From Planctomycetota bacterium (lineage in GTDB: Bacteria > Planctomycetota > UBA11346), in the NCBI GenBank assembly GCA_023150565.1, contig JAKLKR010000005.1, forward strand, positions 1 to 64,000: a stretch of DNA of 64,000 nt, given 5' to 3'. Made by a program: the position numbers and the translations under genes. Positions within the stretch are counted from its first letter, which is position 1. Each line of letters begins with the position of its first letter. Of this stretch, positions 11,793 to 22,396 are shown piece by piece. Below the pieces are notes generated by a model. It made no database searches and had not been told where the DNA came from. It was given only the letters and a program-made list of their open reading frames with translations.

Positions 11793-12938
11793 TCAGGTGG
11801 GCAGGCTGATGGGCATGATCAGGTAGGTCACCCCGGGCTCGCGCATCACCAGGCCGCGGCCCATCTCGATGGTTATCTTCTCGCTGCGGTAGGCGCGCAG
11901 CACGTCGCTGAGGTAGTGCGCGTTGAGGCCGAGCTTGATGGTCGAGCCCTCGTAGGCGCAGGTGACCGGGATGCGCACGCTGCCGTTGGTGTAGTTCAGG
12001 TTGCTGAACACCGCCCGGCCGGGATCGAGGGTGAGCACGATGCCGCGGCTGGTCTGGTTGGTCATCAGCGCCGCGCGCCGCACCGCCGACGACAGCTCGG
12101 CGGTGGTGAAGGTCACGGTGGGGTTGCTGCTGGCGGCGAGGGCGCCGCGGTAGCTGGGGAAGGTGCCTTCGACCAGGCGGCCGGACAGCTCCGCCTGCAG
12201 GCCGTCATCCATCGCCAGGCGGGCGAACACCGTGCGTCCGGCGAAGGCCAGCTCGATGCTGGCCGGCTTGGCGGCGCCGACGATGCGCTGCAGGTGGGAC
12301 ACCACCCCGCTCGGCAGCACCGCCTGCACCGTGCCGCCATCGGCCAGGGCGAAGGACTCGTTGCGCTCCAGCGCCTCGCCCAGCACCTTGCCGTCGGTGG
12401 CGGCGCACACGATCTCGCCACCGCCGATGGAGAGCAGCAGGCCGGACAGCACCGCGCTGGTACGGTCCTTGTCCATGGCGAAGGAGGTCTGGCGCAGCAT
12501 CTCCTCGAAGCGCGCCCCGGCGATGGCGAAGGGGGTGACATCGGCGGGGAAGGCCGACACCGGCGGCAGGGTCTCGCCGATGACCGCAGGAATGTCGTAT
12601 TCGCCGTCGGCCAGCTCCACATGCAGCACCCGGCTGTCGCCGCGGCTCTGCAGTTCCAGGCTGACGGTGGCCGAGGACGATTCCTTGACGATGGCGGCGA
12701 TCTGGCGCGCGCTCACCACCGCCTGCCCCGGCGAACGCACCTCGACCCGGCGCACCACGCAGCGCAGGCTGACCTGCTGGTCGGTGGCCACCACTTCGAG
12801 GTGAGCGGCCTTGGCATCGAGCAGCAGGTTGGTGAGGATGGGTTTGGTGCTGTTGGCAGGCACCACCGCATCAGCCGCCTGGATGGCGGTGAGGAAGTGC
12901 TGACGGTCACAGTGGAGTGCGAGCGATCCTTCGGACAT
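11793..12938 (-). CDS. dnaN: DNA polymerase III beta sliding clamp
   Basis: MSEGSLALHCDRQHFLTAIQAADAVVPANSTKPILTNLLLDA; C-term YLIMPISLPT. Confidence 0.93.
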   Translation of the reverse strand: MSEGSLALHCDRQHFLTAIQAADAVVPANSTKPILTNLLLDAKAAHLEVVATDQQVSLRCVVRRVEVRSPGQAVVSARQIAAIVKESSSATVSLELQSRGDSRVLHVELADGEYDIPAVIGETLPPVSAFPADVTPFAIAGARFEEMLRQTSFAMDKDRTSAVLSGLLLSIGGGEIVCAATDGKVLGEALERNESFALADGGTVQAVLPSGVVSHLQRIVGAAKPASIELAFAGRTVFARLAMDDGLQAELSGRLVEGTFPSYRGALAASSNPTVTFTTAELSSAVRRAALMTNQTSRGIVLTLDPGRAVFSNLNYTNGSVRIPVTCAYEGSTIKLGLNAHYLSDVLRAYRSEKITIEMGRGLVMREPGVTYLIMPISLPT

Positions 12939-13102
12939 GATCGTCAATCTTCTACCGTCACCCTCAGCGATGTCAAAACCTTCAGTATTTCGTAAAGTAC
13001 GGTACGACATACACTTAGGAAACAGGAGCAAAGTCAGCAACGGTGCATCTGCTGAGCATCGTGGACAGGGGCGGGGCGGGGCCACCATGCGCATTGTCAG
13101 CC

Positions 13103-13558
13103 ATGGTCAGTAAAACCATCCTTCACACAGCGACCCTCGCGTTGCTGTACAGCGCCCTGACGGGGTGCGCAGGTGGCCGTCCGGGCGAGGCGGCCTCCGG
13201 CGACAAGGGTGCGTCACCAGCCGTGAGCCAGGCGATGAACAGCAGCGATACCGCCGATCTCGACCGCATCATCGCCGAGAATCCCGCCGCCGCCAATGTC
13301 GCGGAACTGCGCCGCCTGCGCAATGCCGTGCAGGACAGCCGCCGCGAGCAGACCACCGATGCGCAGAAGGACCGCCTGGGCTGGCAGGAGCGCGATCCCC
13401 ACGACCGCCGGCGGATGATCGAGGTGGCCAAGCCCGACCGCCTGGTGATGCGCCCGCGCCGCACCCTGGACAAGCTCGAACTGCGTCCCGGGGGCAAGGA
13501 CGACCCCTTCGCCAACGCGATGGAATTCGGTCCGATGCGCGTAGATCCGCTCTATTGA
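13103..13558 (+). CDS. Hypothetical lipoprotein
   Basis: Signal peptide with lipobox-like LLYSALTGC; no family recognised. Confidence 0.6.
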   Translation: MVSKTILHTATLALLYSALTGCAGGRPGEAASGDKGASPAVSQAMNSSDTADLDRIIAENPAAANVAELRRLRNAVQDSRREQTTDAQKDRLGWQERDPHDRRRMIEVAKPDRLVMRPRRTLDKLELRPGGKDDPFANAMEFGPMRVDPLY

Positions 13559-14061
13559 GGCAGCGCTTCGCCGACCGTGATGATCGACAGCAGCGCCTGC
13601 TGCACGCGCGCGATGTCGGCCTCGGTCATGCCGGGGTCGCCCAGGCGCCAGCGGGCGTGGTCCTCCTTGTCCTCCAGCACCAGTTCCGCGCGCGTGCCCT
13701 CGGGATGGGCGTCGAGACGGAAGGCGCGCGCACGCACCAGGCACAGCGCCACCACGTAGCACAGGCACTGCTCGGGGCGGCGCGGGATATCGCGCAGGTC
13801 GACGAACAGCTTGCGCAGCACGCCGATGTCGAGCTTGACCTGGCGGCGATTCTCCTGCGGCTTGGGAACGCGCTGGCGCCACCAGCTGACGAAGCCGGCG
13901 CGGTCGGCGGTCTCCCAGCATTCCTCGCTGAAATCCCGGCGCGCGAAGGTGGTGTCCGGATTGGCCACCAGCCCGGAGAAGAACACCTCGCCGGGCGCCA
14001 GCGCGCGGCCGCTGGCGGCGCAGGTGAGGGTCGAAGCCGAGATCTTGCCGTCCCAGTCCAC
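13552..14061 (-). CDS. Conserved hypothetical protein (C..SGRALAPGEVFFSGL...RRDFSEECW...WWRQRVP)
   Basis: GTG start at 14061; sequence pattern resembles a conserved planctomycete protein of unknown function. Confidence 0.6.
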   Translation of the reverse strand: MDWDGKISASTLTCAASGRALAPGEVFFSGLVANPDTTFARRDFSEECWETADRAGFVSWWRQRVPKPQENRRQVKLDIGVLRKLFVDLRDIPRRPEQCLCYVVALCLVRARAFRLDAHPEGTRAELVLEDKEDHARWRLGDPGMTEADIARVQQALLSIITVGEALPQ

Positions 14062-14149
14062 GGGCGGGGATGGTCGCCCTCGCAGACGGGTGGCAAGGAC
14101 GATGCCCAGGCCCGGCTTCCAAATCCCGCCAGCGCCCGACATTCCCGCC

Positions 14150-15970
14150 ATGCCCGGCGAGCCCCCCGAGATCATCCAGCTGCCCGAGGCGGTGGCCAAC
14201 CAGATCGCCGCCGGCGAGGTGGTCGAACGGCCGGCGGCGGTGGTGAAGGAGCTGGCCGAGAACAGCCTGGATGCCGGCGCCACCCGGGTGACGGTGCGCA
14301 TCGCCGATGGCGGCCGCCGCCTGGTGGAAGTCGAGGACGACGGCCACGGCATGCGCCCCGAGGACCTGCGCCGCGCCCTCGGCCGGCACGCCACCAGCAA
14401 GCTGCGCTCGGCCGACGACCTCTTCCGCATCGCCACCCTCGGCTTCCGCGGCGAGGCCCTGCCGTCGATCGCGGCGGTGAGCGAGCTCGAGCTGGTGTCG
14501 CGGCCGCACGCCGCCCCCGGCGGCTGGCGGCTGGCCCTGGCCGGCGGCCAGGAGACCGCCTTCGCCCCCTGCGCCGCCGCCCCCGGCACCCGCATCGCGG
14601 TGCGCAACCTGTTCTGGAACGTGCCGGCGCGGCTGAAGTTCCTCAAGAGCGAGGCCTCCGAGGCCGGTCACGTCACCGACCAGGTGCTGCGCCTGGCCTT
14701 ATCGCATCCCCAGACCGCCTTCCGCCTGGAATCCCAGGACGAGGCGGTGCTCGACCTGCCGGGGGCGGCCGACCTCGCCCAGCGCATCCGCGCGCTGTTC
14801 GGCGCCGGCTTCGCCGACGGCCTGCTGCCGGTGGCGAGCGCGGGCGGGGCGATGGAGGTGACCGGCTTCGTCGCCCATCCGCGCGAGGCCAAGCCCACCA
14901 GCAAGCGCCAGTACCTGTTCCTCAACGGCCGCTTCGTGCGCGACAAGCTGCTGCTGGCGGCGGTGCGCGAGGGCTTCAAGGGCTTCCTCGAGCCGCGCCT
15001 GCACGGGGCGGTGGTGCTGCACCTCGATCTCGATCCCGCCCAGGTCGACGTCAACGTGCACCCGACCAAGGCCGAGGTGCGCTTCCGCTCAGAGGGCGAG
15101 GTGTTCGCCCTGGTCAGCCGCGCCATCCAGGACGCCCTCACCGGCGCCGAGCGCGCGCCAACCCCCCTGCTCGACGCCGCCGAGCGCGCCGGCGGCGCGG
15201 TGGTGCAGCGCATCGTGGTCAAGCCGGCCGCCCCACCCCCGACCGTGGTGGTGCAGGAGCGCTTCCTGCCGCCGGAGCCGCCCCCGGTCGCGCCCGGCGC
15301 GCCGCAGGTGCTGCCGCCGCCGCCCCGCCCGGCGCGCGCCCAGGAACCGGCCCCGGCCTACCAGGCGGCGCCGCCGCCTGCCCCCGTGCCGGCCGCCCCC
15401 CCTGGTCCGCGCATCCGCCAGGTGGTGCAGCTCGCCGACACCTTCCTGCTGATCGAGACCGAGCGCGGCATCCGCCTGGTCGACCAGCACGCCCTGCACG
15501 AGAAGGCGCTGCTGGCGCTGCTCGATCCCGCGGTCGGCGACGCCGCCCGCGACGGCCGCCAGGAGCTGCTGGTGCCACGCCTGGTCGACCTGGCGGCGCA
15601 CGAGGTGGCGGCGGTGAAGCCGCACCTGGCCGAGCTGGCGGCCTTCGGCATCGAGGCCGAGGTGTTCGGCCCCACCCAGCTGGCGGTGCGCGCCCACCCG
15701 CCGCGGCTCAGGCGCCTGGACTGGGTGCGCTTCTTCGCCGACCTCGCCGCCGACGGCGCGGCGCGCACCGCCGAGGCGCTGCGCGAGCGCTTCCGCCACC
15801 GCGCCGCCTGCCATGCCGCGGTCAAGGCCGGCCAGCGCCTGTCGCCCGACGAGCAGCGCGAGCTGGCCGAGCTGCTGTTCCGCGTCGACGGGCTCGAACA
15901 CTGCCCGCACGGCCGGCCCACCACCCTCGACCTGACCTTCGCCGACCTGGCCAAGAGGTTCCAACGATGA
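14150..15970 (+). CDS. mutL: DNA mismatch repair protein MutL
   Basis: IIQLPEAVANQIAAGEVVERPAAVVKELAENSLDAGAT, GFRGEALPSIAAVSEL, QYLFLNGRFVRDKLL, VDQHALHEK. Confidence 0.96.
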   Translation: MPGEPPEIIQLPEAVANQIAAGEVVERPAAVVKELAENSLDAGATRVTVRIADGGRRLVEVEDDGHGMRPEDLRRALGRHATSKLRSADDLFRIATLGFRGEALPSIAAVSELELVSRPHAAPGGWRLALAGGQETAFAPCAAAPGTRIAVRNLFWNVPARLKFLKSEASEAGHVTDQVLRLALSHPQTAFRLESQDEAVLDLPGAADLAQRIRALFGAGFADGLLPVASAGGAMEVTGFVAHPREAKPTSKRQYLFLNGRFVRDKLLLAAVREGFKGFLEPRLHGAVVLHLDLDPAQVDVNVHPTKAEVRFRSEGEVFALVSRAIQDALTGAERAPTPLLDAAERAGGAVVQRIVVKPAAPPPTVVVQERFLPPEPPPVAPGAPQVLPPPPRPARAQEPAPAYQAAPPPAPVPAAPPGPRIRQVVQLADTFLLIETERGIRLVDQHALHEKALLALLDPAVGDAARDGRQELLVPRLVDLAAHEVAAVKPHLAELAAFGIEAEVFGPTQLAVRAHPPRLRRLDWVRFFADLAADGAARTAEALRERFRHRAACHAAVKAGQRLSPDEQRELAELLFRVDGLEHCPHGRPTTLDLTFADLAKRFQR

Positions 15971-17244
15971 GCGCGTCCGCCGCCGACTCCCTCTGCCGCT
16001 TCATCGACGCCGCGCCGGCGCCGGTGTTCGCCGCCAACGCCCTGGTCGAGACCCTCGCCGGCGCCGGCTTCGCCCAGCTCGATCCCGCCGCCCCGCGCTG
16101 GGACCTCGGGCCTGGCGGCTGGATGGTGCGGCGCGGCAACGCGGTGGTGGCCTTCCGCCTGCGTTCGCGCCGGATCGCGCGCCTGGCCCTGGTCGGGGCC
16201 CATGTCGACAGCCCGCACCTGCGGCTCAAACCCAACGCCGCCTATGCCTGCGAGGGCTGCCTGCAGCTGGGGGTCGAGGTCTATGGCGGCGCCCTGCTCA
16301 ACAGCTGGCTTGACCGCGATCTCGGCCTGGCCGGCAGCGTCGCCCTGCGCGACGGGCGGCTGCGGGCGGTGCGCCTGCACCGCGCCCTCGCCCGCGTCGC
16401 CCAGCTCGCCATCCACCTCGACCGCAAGATCAACGACGACGGGCTCAAGCTGAACCCGCAGTCGCACCTGGCGCCGCTGTGGGGGCTGGCGGGCAAGGAT
16501 GCCGACGCCGCCGGCGAGCTGCGCGCGCTGCTCGCCGAGGCCGCCGGCTGCGCCGCCGACGAGATCGCCGGCCACGACCTGGCGCTCTACGACCTCACCC
16601 CGGCGGCCACCGGCGGGGCGCGCGGCGAACTGCTGTTCGCCGGCCGGCTCGACAACCTGGCCAGCTGCCATGCCGGGCTGTGCGCGCTGCTGGCGGCCGG
16701 CGAAGGCCCCGAGGACGTGCTGCCGGTGCTGGCCTGCTTCGACCATGAAGAGGTGGGCTCGGCCTCGGCCACCGGTGCCGAGGGCCCGGCCCTGGCCCAC
16801 ACCCTGGAGCGCATCGCCCTCGCCCTCGGCATCGGGCGCGAGGCCTGGCTGGCGGCCCTGGCCGGTTCGCTGATGGTGAGCGCCGACATGGCGCACGCGG
16901 TGCACCCCAACTGGCCCGAGCGCCACGAGCCCCGCCACAAGCCGCGCCTGGGCGGCGGTCCGGTGCTCAAGAGCAACGCCAACCAGCGCTACGCCACCGG
17001 CGCCGCCGGTGCCGCGCGCATCCGCGCCCTGGCGCGCGCCGCCCAGGTGCCGCTGCAGGACTTCGTCGCCCGCACCGACCTCGGCTGCGGCTCGACCATC
17101 GGCCCGGCGGTGGCGGCCGGGCTGGGGCTGGAGGTGGTCGACCTGGGTTCGCCCATGCTGTCGATGCACTCGGCGCGCGAATGCGCGGCCGGGGCCGACC
17201 AGGTGGCGATGATCGCGCTGCTGACCGCGGTGCTGCGCGGCTAA
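15967..17244 (+). CDS. M18 family aminopeptidase
   Basis: GAHVDSPHLRLKPN, RKINDDGLKLNPQSHLAPL, CFDHEEVGSASATGAEGP, MAHAVHPNWPERHEPRHKPRLGGGPVLKSNANQRYAT; ATGA overlap with mutL stop. Confidence 0.93.
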   Translation: MSASAADSLCRFIDAAPAPVFAANALVETLAGAGFAQLDPAAPRWDLGPGGWMVRRGNAVVAFRLRSRRIARLALVGAHVDSPHLRLKPNAAYACEGCLQLGVEVYGGALLNSWLDRDLGLAGSVALRDGRLRAVRLHRALARVAQLAIHLDRKINDDGLKLNPQSHLAPLWGLAGKDADAAGELRALLAEAAGCAADEIAGHDLALYDLTPAATGGARGELLFAGRLDNLASCHAGLCALLAAGEGPEDVLPVLACFDHEEVGSASATGAEGPALAHTLERIALALGIGREAWLAALAGSLMVSADMAHAVHPNWPERHEPRHKPRLGGGPVLKSNANQRYATGAAGAARIRALARAAQVPLQDFVARTDLGCGSTIGPAVAAGLGLEVVDLGSPMLSMHSARECAAGADQVAMIALLTAVLRG

Positions 17245-17257
17245 GCCGGAATCCGGA

Positions 17258-17384
17258 GACTCGACCGCCACGACGCGGCGACGCCACGGCCCGAAAGGGG
17301 CTTCTGCCGACGTCCCGTACCACCCGACGGGTGAAGGCGACACGCGCTCGAAGCCCATTGCTCGTGGCGTCGTGGCGGTGATCC
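17258..17384. repeat. MITE-like intergenic inverted repeat (CCACGACG family)
   Basis: Left arm GACTCGACCGCCACGACGCGGCGACGCCACGG, right arm CTCGTGGCGTCGTGGCGGTGATCC; interior resembles 47987..48119. Confidence 0.8.
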
Positions 17385-17405
17385 CTCTGCGCTACCCAGG
17401 CTGAA

Positions 17406-18260
17406 TCAGGCCGCGGGGCCGCCCGGCCGGCGGGGCGAGAGCAGGTACTTGCGGATGCTGGCGAAGGCGCGGCTGAGGTCGCGGCTGGTCTTGAGCACCG
17501 CGCAGGCGTCCTTGACCTCGCTGTCGCCGCTGTGCTCGGCCAGGCTGGCGACGAAGCGCACCACCGCGGCGGCGCCGTAGCGGGCGTCCTCGACATAGGT
17601 CATGATGCGGAACACGTTGAAGCGCACGTCGGGCGGGCGGCGCAGGAGCAGGGCGGGGAACAGCGGCGCCAGGCGCACCGGGGCCAGGCTCCTGCTGTAG
17701 GTCTTGGCCACCGTCTCCAGGGTGCCGCCCTGGCGCTGGGCCTCGCCGCCGAACTCCGGCTCGGGCCATTCCGAGATCCGTCCCAGGCAGTCGAGGATGC
17801 GTTCCAGCCCCTCGGGGGTCTGGGCCAGGTCGGGCATCTCGGCCTGGTGGTCGCTCAGCCATTGGCGGGCCTGGGCGTCGAGGATGCGCATCGACTTGAT
17901 GAACTGCTTGAAGCGCTGGAACTCCCGCCAGTCGCCGAGCAGGAAGAAGTCGCGCGCCACCAGCAGCTCGACCGGCGCCGCCTTGGGATCGTGCTGGGGG
18001 GTGCGCAGCTGGCGGCTCAGCCAGCACAGCACCTTCTCGCCCTTGCCGTAGGTCTGCTTGATCGAGACCTGGTTGTCGAACACGTACTTGCGCTCGAGGT
18101 AGATGGGATCCGGCACCTCGCGGGTGCGGACCACGAACATCGCCTCCTGGAGCTGCTCGTGGTGGCGGTTCTCCATCGGCCCGGAGAGGGTCAGCAGGTT
18201 CTCGGCCAGGCCCACCTGGGTGATGAGCTGCTCATCGAGGACCGCACCCTTGCTGCTCAT
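17406..18260 (-). CDS. Hypothetical protein
   Basis: 285-codon ORF (ATG at 18260) with coherent amino-acid composition; no family recognised. Confidence 0.6.
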   Translation of the reverse strand: MSSKGAVLDEQLITQVGLAENLLTLSGPMENRHHEQLQEAMFVVRTREVPDPIYLERKYVFDNQVSIKQTYGKGEKVLCWLSRQLRTPQHDPKAAPVELLVARDFFLLGDWREFQRFKQFIKSMRILDAQARQWLSDHQAEMPDLAQTPEGLERILDCLGRISEWPEPEFGGEAQRQGGTLETVAKTYSRSLAPVRLAPLFPALLLRRPPDVRFNVFRIMTYVEDARYGAAAVVRFVASLAEHSGDSEVKDACAVLKTSRDLSRAFASIRKYLLSPRRPGGPAA

Positions 18261-18348
18261 GGGCGGCAGTATGCGGGGCGGCGGCGGATGCGGAAGGGGT
18301 CGCCGCCGCCATTGCGCCGCAGGCGCAGCGGGAACACTCCCGCCCACC

Positions 18349-19839
<1,491 letters not shown>

Positions 19840-19851
19840 CACCCTGTGCCA

Positions 19852-19883
19852 CAGCCGGCGGCCGCGCGCGTGGCCGCCGGCTG
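19852..19883 (+). terminator. Terminator-like hairpin after gltX
   Basis: CAGCCGGCGGCC-gcgcgcgt-GGCCGCCGGCTG 12-bp perfect stem directly after the gltX stop. Confidence 0.6.
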
Positions 19884-19916
19884 CGCGTCGGCACCGCCGG
19901 CCACGCTGCGCCGCCC

Positions 19917-22238
19917 ATGCTGCGCACCCTCGCCACCCTGCTCATGCCGGCGCTGCTCGCCGCCGCCGTCACCCCCGAGACCACCGCCCTGGTGATCAAC
20001 GGCGACAGCCCCGCCAGCCTGGCGGTGGGCAACGCCTGGCTGCGGCAGCGCGCCATCCCGCCCGCCCACGCCGTGGTCCTGCGCGGGGTGCCGGTGGGCG
20101 AGCGCTGCAGCTTCACCGACTACCGCGAACGCATCCTGCGCCCGCTGCTGCAGCACCTGCGCAACCGGCTGCTCGAGCACCGCATCGAGGCGGTGGCCTT
20201 CGCCCCCGACTTCCCCATCGCGGTGGGGGTGGGGGTGGCCGAGCCCGGCCCCCACACCGGCGGCAGCGCCGCGCTGACCGGCCTGACCGCGCTCGCCGCC
20301 CTGGTCGAGGACGGCCGCGGGCACTGGACCGCGCTCGACGCCAACCCCGCCTACCGCCAGCCCGGCGGCCTGCCGGCGATCCCCGCCCTCGGCCAGCGCA
20401 ACGAGCAGCGCGGCAACCAGGCCCAGCGCCTGCTCGAGGCCAAGGACATCGCCGGGGCGGCCGAGCTGCTGGCGGCGATCGACGCCGACCAGCCCGGCAA
20501 CCCCCTGGTGCTCTACGACCTCGCCTGCTGCCAGGCTCTGCTCGGCCGCACCGAGCAGGCGCTCGCCAGCCTGGAACGGGCCGAGGCGGGCGGGTTCACC
20601 AACTGGCGCCACGCGCGCAAGGACGACGACCTCAAGGGCCTGCGCGGCGACGCGCGCTTCCAGGCGGTGCTCGAACGCATGCGCCAGCGCCGCGTCACCG
20701 CCCCCGCCACCGTGCCGCTGGCGCGCGCCACGCGCTGGCGCGAGGACGGCGCCGCCGGCACCCAGCCGCCCGACCAGGGCCTGCTGCCGGCGATCATGCT
20801 CGCCGTCACCAGCGGCGACGGCCTGGGCATCGAGGCATCGATCGCCAACCTCCGGCGCGCGGTCGCCGCCGACGGCACCCGCCCGGCGGGCACCGTCTAC
20901 ATCGCCCGCAATGAGGACGTGCGCAGCACCACCCGCGAGTGGGCCTTCCTGTCCCTGGTCGACACCCTGCAGGCGCGCGGAGTGCGCGCCGAGGTGGTCG
21001 AAGGCCGTATCCCCGAGGGCAAGGCCGACGTCGCCGGCGCGGTGGTGGGCATCGCCGACTTCGACTGGGCCAAGGGCGGCAGCACCATCCTGCCGGGGGC
21101 GATCTGCGAGCACCTGACCTCGTGCGGCGGCATGCTCTGGCCGGGCGCCGGGCAGACCCACATCACCGCCTGGCTGCGCGCCGGCGCCGCCGGCAGCAGC
21201 GGCGCGGTCGAAGAGCCCTACGCCATCCAGGCCAAGTTCCCCTCGCCCTTCATCCAGGCGCACTACGCCGCCGGCGCCACCCTGATCGAGGCGTTCTACC
21301 TCTCGCTCGCCGGCCCCTACCAGATGCTGATCGTGGGCGAACCGCTGTGCGCGCCCTGGGCGCAGCCGCCGCTTCTGGCGGCGCCGTCGGTTGGCCGGGC
21401 CCCGGCCGGACCCGGCATCGAGACGGTCGAGGTGTGGGTGGATGGCGATCTGGTCGCCACCGTGGCCCCGGGGGCGGCGCTGCCGCCGCCCGCCGGCCTG
21501 TGCCCCGGCACCCACGAGCAGCGTCTGGTGGCGGTGGGCGCCCACGGCCGCGCCCGCCTGGTCGCCCCCCTGGTGGTGCCCGGCGCGGCCCCCTCCGCCA
21601 GCGCCCCGGTCCAGGTGGCGCTCGACGGCGAGCTGGTGGTCGAGGCGCGCGGCGCCGGCCGGCTGCGCCTGATGGGCCTGGCGGGCGAGCTGGCGGCCGG
21701 CGACGGGCCGCAGGCGCGCCTGGCGGTGCCGGCGGCGCGCCTCGGGCTGGGGCATCCGCCGCTGTGGATCGAGGCGGTCGATGCCGGCGGGCGCCTGGTT
21801 GGGCGCAGCGCCGAGCTGGCGGTGGCGGTTACGGCGGTGCGCCAGCCGGCGCTCGCCGCCCCGGCCGATGCCCGTCCCGGCGCCCTGGCGCTGCCGGTTG
21901 AGGGCGAGCCGCGCGCCATCGGCGGCGCCTGCGCCGGCGGCGAGTGGCTGGCCAAGTCCGGGCTCGACAAGAAGGGCGGCGCGGTCGAGGCCTGGTTCCA
22001 GGTGCAGCGCGACGGCCTGTTCCAGCTGCAGTGGATGGGCGGGCGGGTGCACAAGCTGGCGCTCGATGACGGCCCCGAGCGCGAGGTCCCCGGCGCCGGC
22101 TGGCACTGCGCCGACCTCGCCGCCGGCTGGCACCGGGCGCACTTCATCCTCGGCGACAAGGGCGGCTGCGAACTGCGCCTGGGCAACGACGGCACCTGGC
22201 CGCTGGACGACAGGCGGGTCAGCCACCAGCCGCGGTGA
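19917..22238 (+). CDS. TIGR03790 family protein with inserted TPR-like segment
   Basis: ETTALVINGDSPASLAVGNAWLRQRAIPPAHAVVLRGVP; SCGGMLWPGAGQTHITAWLRAGAAGSSGAVEEP; insert NPLVLYDLACCQALLGRTEQALASLERAEAGGFTNWRHARKDDDLKGLRGDARFQAVLERM. Confidence 0.8.
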   Translation: MLRTLATLLMPALLAAAVTPETTALVINGDSPASLAVGNAWLRQRAIPPAHAVVLRGVPVGERCSFTDYRERILRPLLQHLRNRLLEHRIEAVAFAPDFPIAVGVGVAEPGPHTGGSAALTGLTALAALVEDGRGHWTALDANPAYRQPGGLPAIPALGQRNEQRGNQAQRLLEAKDIAGAAELLAAIDADQPGNPLVLYDLACCQALLGRTEQALASLERAEAGGFTNWRHARKDDDLKGLRGDARFQAVLERMRQRRVTAPATVPLARATRWREDGAAGTQPPDQGLLPAIMLAVTSGDGLGIEASIANLRRAVAADGTRPAGTVYIARNEDVRSTTREWAFLSLVDTLQARGVRAEVVEGRIPEGKADVAGAVVGIADFDWAKGGSTILPGAICEHLTSCGGMLWPGAGQTHITAWLRAGAAGSSGAVEEPYAIQAKFPSPFIQAHYAAGATLIEAFYLSLAGPYQMLIVGEPLCAPWAQPPLLAAPSVGRAPAGPGIETVEVWVDGDLVATVAPGAALPPPAGLCPGTHEQRLVAVGAHGRARLVAPLVVPGAAPSASAPVQVALDGELVVEARGAGRLRLMGLAGELAAGDGPQARLAVPAARLGLGHPPLWIEAVDAGGRLVGRSAELAVAVTAVRQPALAAPADARPGALALPVEGEPRAIGGACAGGEWLAKSGLDKKGGAVEAWFQVQRDGLFQLQWMGGRVHKLALDDGPEREVPGAGWHCADLAAGWHRAHFILGDKGGCELRLGNDGTWPLDDRRVSHQPR

Positions 22239-22256
22239 GGGCGGCGCCGCGGGCGG

Positions 22257-22374
22257 CTCTTCCCTGGGACCGCCGGGCTCCAGCCCGGCAATTCGGCGCG
22301 TCCGGATCTACCGCGCCGATGTCCGCACGATCAGCATGGCTGCCGGGCTGGAGCCCGGCGGTCCCAGGGAAGAG
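22257..22374. repeat. Palindromic intergenic element CTCTTCCCTGGGACCGCCGGGCTCCAGCCCGGCA
   Basis: 22257..22290 and 22341..22374 are exact reverse complements (34/34), 50-bp spacer; sits between convergent gene ends. Confidence 0.92.
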
Positions 22375-22396
22375 GTGCGTCTGCCCCTGGCCACCT

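Noticed and set aside
12971-12976. TTGACA box (minus strand) as dnaN promoter
   Set aside because: A -35-like hexamer is present but I could not find a convincing -10 at proper spacing.
11793-13103. Chromosomal replication origin next to dnaN
   Set aside because: No dnaA, recF or gyrB neighbours and no cluster of DnaA boxes noticed; parAB is 26 kb away with its own parS sites.
17258-17384. Interpretation of the CCACGACG repeats as a CRISPR array
   Set aside because: Arms are inverted and built from short 8-nt units with no regularly spaced direct repeats, unique spacers or cas genes.
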